Assembly: GCA_938004315.1 (NCBI GenBank)
Contig: CALKWG010000015.1
Location: 1-8,208, forward strand
Direction: 5' to 3'
From: an uncultured Spirochaetaceae bacterium
GTDB taxonomy: Bacteria; Spirochaetota; Spirochaetia; Treponematales; UBA12059
Length of the DNA stretch: 8,208 nucleotides
The notes under the pieces are model-generated. The model saw nothing but the letters and a program-made list of their open reading frames with translations, had not been told where the DNA came from and did no database searches. Below are positions 5,043-8,208 of the stretch, piece by piece; positions within the stretch are counted from its first letter, which is position 1, and each line of letters begins with the position of its first letter. A program made the position numbers and the translations under genes.

Positions 5043-6865
5043 GCCGCGCCCCCTTCCGATTCGCTTACGAAGCCGCCGGAGGCTAGGAGGGCGGCGTAGC
5101 GGCCGCCGGGGTCCGCGCCGAGCATTTCGCGCGGGCCGTATTCCACGGCGCGCCCCCCGTCCATCACCATGATCGCGTCTACCCGTTCGAGGGTCGACAG
5201 CCGATGCGCGATTATAATGGCGCTCCGGCCGCCCAGCAGTACCGAGACGGCCCCGTCCAGGAGCGCCTCCGTGGCCGGGTCCAGGCGCGACGAGGCCTCG
5301 TCCAGCACCACGAGCCCGGGGTCGCGTAGGAACACGCGCACCATCGCCAAGAGCTGCGCCTCGCCGGCCGAGAGCCCGGCGCCGCCCGAGCCCAGCTCGT
5401 AGTCCAAGCCCCCCTCGAAACGGGATAGCCAGGGCTCCAGGCCGAGCGCGGCGAAGGCCGCCAGGATGCGCCCGTCGTCTATGCCGGGGTCCCAGAGCCG
5501 CGCGTTGTCGCGCAGGCTTCCGGCGACCAGCTCCACGTCCTGCGTCACCGCGGCCAGGCCGCGCCTGAGCTCTTCCTTGGCGTAGTCGGCTATGGGCCGG
5601 CCGGCCAGGAGGACGCGCCCGGCGTCGGCGTCGTAGAGCCGTAATGCCAGGCGGCCGAGCGTAGTCTTGCCGCAGCCGGTCCGCCCCACCACGCCCAAGG
5701 ACCCGCCGGCGGGCAGCTCGAAGCTCATATCCCGGATCGCCGGCGCGCCGGGTCCGTAGGACAGGCTCACCCCTTCGAATCTCAGCGCGAGCGCGCCGGC
5801 GGGCAGGCTCGCCTGGCCGAAGGCCAGGGTCGGCTTTCGCGAGAGGAGCCCCAGGATGCGGGCGCAACCGGCCAAGGCCTTCTGAAAGTTCTCAAGCTGG
5901 CCGCGCAGCTGCTCCATGGGCTGGCGCACGAGCTCCGCATAGCTATAGATGAGATAGACCGTGCCTAAGCTGATCTCGCCGCGTCGCCAGAGCAGGGCGC
6001 CTAGGCCCAGCGAAAGCACCGTCCCCAAGCCCCCGGCCAGCTCGGAGCTCGTCCAGAGCGAGTAGCCTAGGAGATTGGCCCTAAGCCGAAGGGGGAACCA
6101 GGAACGGATAAAGGCCTTCAGGCGTTCGCCGGCGTAGCCGGAGGCCCCCAGGGCCTTTAAGTCCTCCCGGCCGCCGAGGCGCTCGCCTAAGTAGCCGTAG
6201 AAGGCGGCGCTCCTCGCGCGGTTGGCGGCCCAGTGCGGTACGGCCAGCATGGCCACCTTGAAGAGGAAGTAGCTCGCCAAGGCCGCGTAGACGCCGATCG
6301 CGACGCCCGCCCGCGCGTCCTCGAAGAACAGGGCTATGATGACGCCGACGAAGAGCAGGGCGCTACCGATGAGACGAATGCCGAAGTCGGAGAAGAAGCT
6401 CATGAGCGTCTTCGCGTCGCTGTCGATGCGCTCGACCAAGGCGCCCGGCTGCTCGTTCTTATGCCAGGCCAGCTCGAAACCTAAGACAGAACGAAGTAGG
6501 TCGATGCGGAGGGCGTTCGTGGCGCGCCAGCCTAGGTCCTGCCCGAGCCAGGTCGCCGCCACGGCTAGGATCTGCACCGCCAGCGCCAAGGCGATATACA
6601 GCCCCGCATGCCCATAGAGCGAGGCGCCTGAAAAGCCTTCGCCGCCCGAGGCGGCCTCCGCCGCGCGGTCGATGAAGGAACGCAGTATTAATGGATTGGC
6701 CAACTTGAGCCCCGTGCCGGCTAGCACCGCGCCGGCCAAGGCCGCGCTCCCGCCGCGATAGGGCCTAAGATAGCGGCGTAGGAGCGCTAAGGCCTCGCCT
6801 ATGCGCGCCTTGGGCGGCGCGTCGGCCGCCTTCCCATCGCTCGGCTCGGCCTCGATCGTATCCAT
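5039..6865 (-). CDS. ABC exporter half-transporter, catalytic-NBD subunit
   Basis: This 608-aa membrane protein is the partner of the preceding subunit. Six hydrophobic spans lie near 38-61, 87-108, 164-181, 186-209, 274-293 and 297-313. In the NBD, Walker A GRTGCGKTT is at 394-402, the Q-loop glutamine is Q442 (VTQD), Walker B with catalytic glutamate is LVVLDE (E523), and the H-loop is H554 (IIIAHRLS). The signature is LSAGE (498-502) instead of LSGGQ. With its partner this predicts one competent site (this Walker A/B plus partner LSGGQ) and one impaired site. I chose the ATG at 6865 because GGAGGA lies 4 nt upstream; an in-frame ATG at 6883 has no ribosome site. The first ~20 residues are acidic and cytosolic. 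Stop overlaps the partner start as ATGA. Substrate (lipid, peptide or drug) cannot be told from sequence. Confidence 0.92.
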   Translation of the reverse strand: MDTIEAEPSDGKAADAPPKARIGEALALLRRYLRPYRGGSAALAGAVLAGTGLKLANPLILRSFIDRAAEAASGGEGFSGASLYGHAGLYIALALAVQILAVAATWLGQDLGWRATNALRIDLLRSVLGFELAWHKNEQPGALVERIDSDAKTLMSFFSDFGIRLIGSALLFVGVIIALFFEDARAGVAIGVYAALASYFLFKVAMLAVPHWAANRARSAAFYGYLGERLGGREDLKALGASGYAGERLKAFIRSWFPLRLRANLLGYSLWTSSELAGGLGTVLSLGLGALLWRRGEISLGTVYLIYSYAELVRQPMEQLRGQLENFQKALAGCARILGLLSRKPTLAFGQASLPAGALALRFEGVSLSYGPGAPAIRDMSFELPAGGSLGVVGRTGCGKTTLGRLALRLYDADAGRVLLAGRPIADYAKEELRRGLAAVTQDVELVAGSLRDNARLWDPGIDDGRILAAFAALGLEPWLSRFEGGLDYELGSGGAGLSAGEAQLLAMVRVFLRDPGLVVLDEASSRLDPATEALLDGAVSVLLGGRSAIIIAHRLSTLERVDAIMVMDGGRAVEYGPREMLGADPGGRYAALLASGGFVSESEGGAA

Positions 6866-6869
6866 GGAA

Positions 6870-6875
6870 TCCTCC
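6870..6875 (-). promoter_or_regulatory. Ribosome binding site that sets the ABC operon start
   Basis: Minus-strand GGAGGA, 4 nt before the ATG at 6865. The longer alternative start at 6883 is preceded only by GCGTATCAT, which has no purine-rich site. Confidence 0.75.
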
Positions 6876-6921
6876 GCTCCCATATGATACGCCGAAGCGC
6901 CGTAGAGGGCGAGGCGAAAAC

Positions 6922-6935
6922 TCGGCTTAAGCCGA
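6922..6935. promoter_or_regulatory. 14-bp perfect palindrome between divergent genes
   Basis: TCGGCTTAAGCCGA is its own reverse complement and lies in the 105-bp gap between the ABC operon and the GH18-like gene, 36 bp before the latter's start codon. The position suits an operator acting on one or both genes. A TATGAT at 6883-6888 could be a plus-strand -10, but no fitting -35 is seen, so I assign no promoter. Confidence 0.4.
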
Positions 6936-6960
6936 ACGGTAGCCGGCCGACACTCATACT

Positions 6961-6965
6961 AGGAG
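6961..6965 (+). promoter_or_regulatory. Ribosome binding site that sets the GH18-like start
   Basis: AGGAG, 5 nt before the ATG at 6971. Codons upstream in the same frame, back to 6884, give a non-secretory N-terminus and no ribosome site, so the short start is preferred. Confidence 0.8.
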
Positions 6966-6970
6966 CCCCC

Positions 6971-8002
6971 ATGATCCGCATGATAGCTCGTACGACCGAA
7001 GCGCTGGCCCTGGCCTTCGCCCTAGTGCCAGCCTACGCCCACCCCGCCGCGCCCCTGGCGGCGACTACCGCCATCCAGGCGGCCCTCGCCCAGGAGAGCC
7101 CCGACCCGCGTACCGAGCCGCCCCTGGCCTTCAAGGAAGTCTGGGCCTACCTCATGACCGGGGAGGAGCGCTTCCTGCCCGAGGACGCGCCGATCACCGA
7201 CCTCGCCTACTTCTCGGCGCGCATCTCCAGCACCGGCGAGCTCTACGGCGCGCCTGCCGTCAAGCGCCTAGCCGCCCAGAAAGCGCCCAAACACCTCGTC
7301 GTCGCCCGGGTGCCCAACCAGGCCCTGCTTCACCTCGGCATCACCCCAGCCTCCCCCCTGCGCGATAAACTCGTGCGCGACATCGCCGCGGCCGCCGCGC
7401 CCTACGACGGCGTCAATATAGACTTCGAGCTCCTACGTCCCGGCGACGGCCCGGCCTTCCTCGAGTTCTTAAGCCTCCTCAAGAGAGCCATCGGTAAGAG
7501 AATCCTGTCCGTCTGCGTGCCGGCGCGCACCCGCAAAATAGACGACGCCTACGATTACGCCAAGATCGCCGCCATAGCGGACCGCGTCTTCGTCATGAGC
7601 TACGACGAGCACTGGAGCGGCGGGCCCGCCGGCCCCGTGTCCGGCATAGGCTGGGCCGGCCGCGTCGCCGCTTGGGCCGCCCAAGCCGTCGGCGCGCCCA
7701 AGCTCATCATGGGCATGCCCTTCTACGGCCGCGCCTGGGGCGACAAGAGCCCCGCCGGCGCCTACCGCCATTCGAGCCTGAGCCTGAAGAAGGAGGAGCA
7801 CGCCGCCGAACCCGGGCGCAACCCCGAAGGCATCCCCTACTTCCGCTTCAGCGAGACCGTCAACCTGGTGCTCTATTACGACGACGCCCTCTCCACCCGC
7901 CTGCGCGCCGATGTTTACGCTAAACAGGGCGTCGAAAAGATCGGCTTCTGGCGCCTAGGCCAAGAAGATCCTGAAATTTGGCGGGTTATTAGCGCGGAAT
8001 AG
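6971..8002 (+). CDS. Secreted GH18-like glycoside hydrolase
   Basis: This 343-aa protein has an N-terminal signal peptide: basic MIRMIAR, a hydrophobic core to about residue 19, and likely cleavage after AYA (21-23). The mature part has GH18 barrel motifs. YDGVNIDFE (145-153) ends in the catalytic acid E153 with D151 before it; the usual first Asp pair is shifted (DGVNIDFE rather than DGxDxDxE), as in YaaH/SleL-type cortex hydrolases. MSYDEHW (209-215) supplies the substrate tyrosine-aspartate, GMPFYGRAWG (248-257) is the strand-6 block, and GFWRLGQED (325-333) contributes the strand-8 tryptophan. The likely substrate is a GlcNAc-containing glycan such as peptidoglycan or chitin, acted on in the periplasm or outside the cell; no LysM or other binding domain is present. 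It diverges from the exporter operon. From memory, such stand-alone WxYLMxGEE...GFWRLGQED proteins are common in spirochaetes. Precise substrate is uncertain. Confidence 0.88.
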   Translation: MIRMIARTTEALALAFALVPAYAHPAAPLAATTAIQAALAQESPDPRTEPPLAFKEVWAYLMTGEERFLPEDAPITDLAYFSARISSTGELYGAPAVKRLAAQKAPKHLVVARVPNQALLHLGITPASPLRDKLVRDIAAAAAPYDGVNIDFELLRPGDGPAFLEFLSLLKRAIGKRILSVCVPARTRKIDDAYDYAKIAAIADRVFVMSYDEHWSGGPAGPVSGIGWAGRVAAWAAQAVGAPKLIMGMPFYGRAWGDKSPAGAYRHSSLSLKKEEHAAEPGRNPEGIPYFRFSETVNLVLYYDDALSTRLRADVYAKQGVEKIGFWRLGQEDPEIWRVISAE

Positions 8003-8021
8003 CCCTAGCGTTCGGAGGCCC

Positions 8022-8125
8022 CCCGGCCGCGAGGCGGCCGGGTCGGGCTCTCGCTGCAAGTCCTCGCCTGGCGGGCCGCGCCCGCCCGGCTCCGGTCTTT
8101 CCGCTCGATCCCTGGCCCGATCGGG
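8022..8125. repeat. Modular hairpin repeat, copy B (after the GH18-like gene)
   Basis: Same part order as copy A: a 9-bp perfect stem CCCGGCCGC / GCGGCCGGG (8022-8030 / 8034-8042), core 1 CGGGCTCTCGCTGCAA (8044-8059, 15 of 16 identical to copy A), a shorter middle hairpin GGCGGGC / GCCCGCC (8070-8076 / 8080-8086), core 2 TTTCCGCTCGATCCCT (8098-8113, 15 of 16 identical), then the palindrome CCCGATCGGG (8116-8125). Stem sequences differ from copy A while positions are kept. It begins 20 bp after the stop codon. No U-tract is seen. Confidence 0.72.
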
Positions 8126-8145
8126 TATCGGGGCTCGGATACTGG

Positions 8146-8208
8146 GTGACGAGCTTCGCTCATTTCAAAGCGAACAGCCGCGCTCGTCGTTATGAATCGT
8201 CACATAAC
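8146..8208. repeat. Inverted-repeat cluster at the window end
   Basis: The final 63 bases hold several overlapping inverted repeats. GACGAGC (8148-8154) pairs with GCTCGTC (8182-8188), directly stacked on TTCGCT (8155-8160) with AGCGAA (8169-8174). GTGACGA (8146-8152) pairs alternatively with TCGTCAC (8197-8203). GTTATG (8189-8194) pairs with CATAAC (8203-8208). The stretch is less GC-rich than the rest, and no ORF enters it. It may be more of the repeat, the edge of a mobile element, or a site for the next gene; the window stops before this can be told. Confidence 0.4.

Noticed and set aside
5043..5867. N-terminal extension of the second ABC subunit (a 902-aa reading)
   Set aside because: The extra part is Arg/Gly/Pro-rich sequence antiphase to the partner's ATPase domain. 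The ATG at 5042 has a ribosome site and the ATGA overlap.
6866..6883. Six-residue longer start for the first ABC subunit
   Set aside because: No ribosome site precedes 6883, while 6865 has GGAGGA at good spacing.
8189..8208. Integron attC-type site at the window end
   Set aside because: GTTATGA does not fit the GTTRRRY core, and no integrase or cassette structure is nearby.
1..8208. CRISPR arrays, insertion sequences, phage or defence genes
   Set aside because: No regularly spaced repeats, transposase, integrase or defence-type motifs were seen. The content is housekeeping and transport plus short repeats.

Overview
The window is a high-GC (roughly two-thirds G+C) bacterial segment carrying ordinary housekeeping and envelope genes. 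The first 44 bases are Illumina library adapter rather than genome, so position 1 is almost certainly a contig end and the 8.2 kb window may be the whole contig. A spirochaete (Treponema/Spirochaeta relatives) is my best guess at the organism. It rests on the GH18-like secreted protein with its GFWRLGQED ending and on gene-end repeats built on a GGGAT..AGCGGAAA motif. Both resemble things I remember from that phylum, and neither could be checked here.

Layout. At 45-1507 (minus strand) lie thrB (homoserine kinase) and the first 146 codons of thrC (threonine synthase). They are coupled by an ATGA overlap and form the last two steps of threonine biosynthesis; thrC is cut off by the adapter. At 1508-1897 is a 390-bp divergent control region. 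It holds a back-to-back promoter pair, two short palindromes, and a candidate 32-codon leader ORF ending Trp-Ser-Trp-Arg-stop in front of trpS. At 1898-2959 (plus strand) is trpS, tryptophanyl-tRNA synthetase.

At 2960-3172 a modular hairpin-rich repeat sits between the convergent trpS and ABC genes and overlaps the stop codon of the second ABC gene. At 3159-6865 (minus strand) two half-size ABC exporter genes, again joined by an ATGA overlap, encode a heterodimer. Their nucleotide-binding domains are degenerate in exactly complementary ways, predicting one working and one dead ATP site. Diverging from them at 6971-8002 (plus strand) is a secreted GH18-like hydrolase. It is followed by a second copy of the repeat and a set of inverted repeats reaching the window end.

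How they work together. thrB and thrC form one pathway, and the two ABC subunits form one transporter. The divergent pair thrB/trpS could share control through the 1508-1897 region, and the exporter/GH18 pair through a 14-bp palindrome at 6922-6935. The items most worth a second look are the tryptophan-codon leader in front of trpS, the modular repeat with non-identical but position-conserved hairpins, and the asymmetric exporter.
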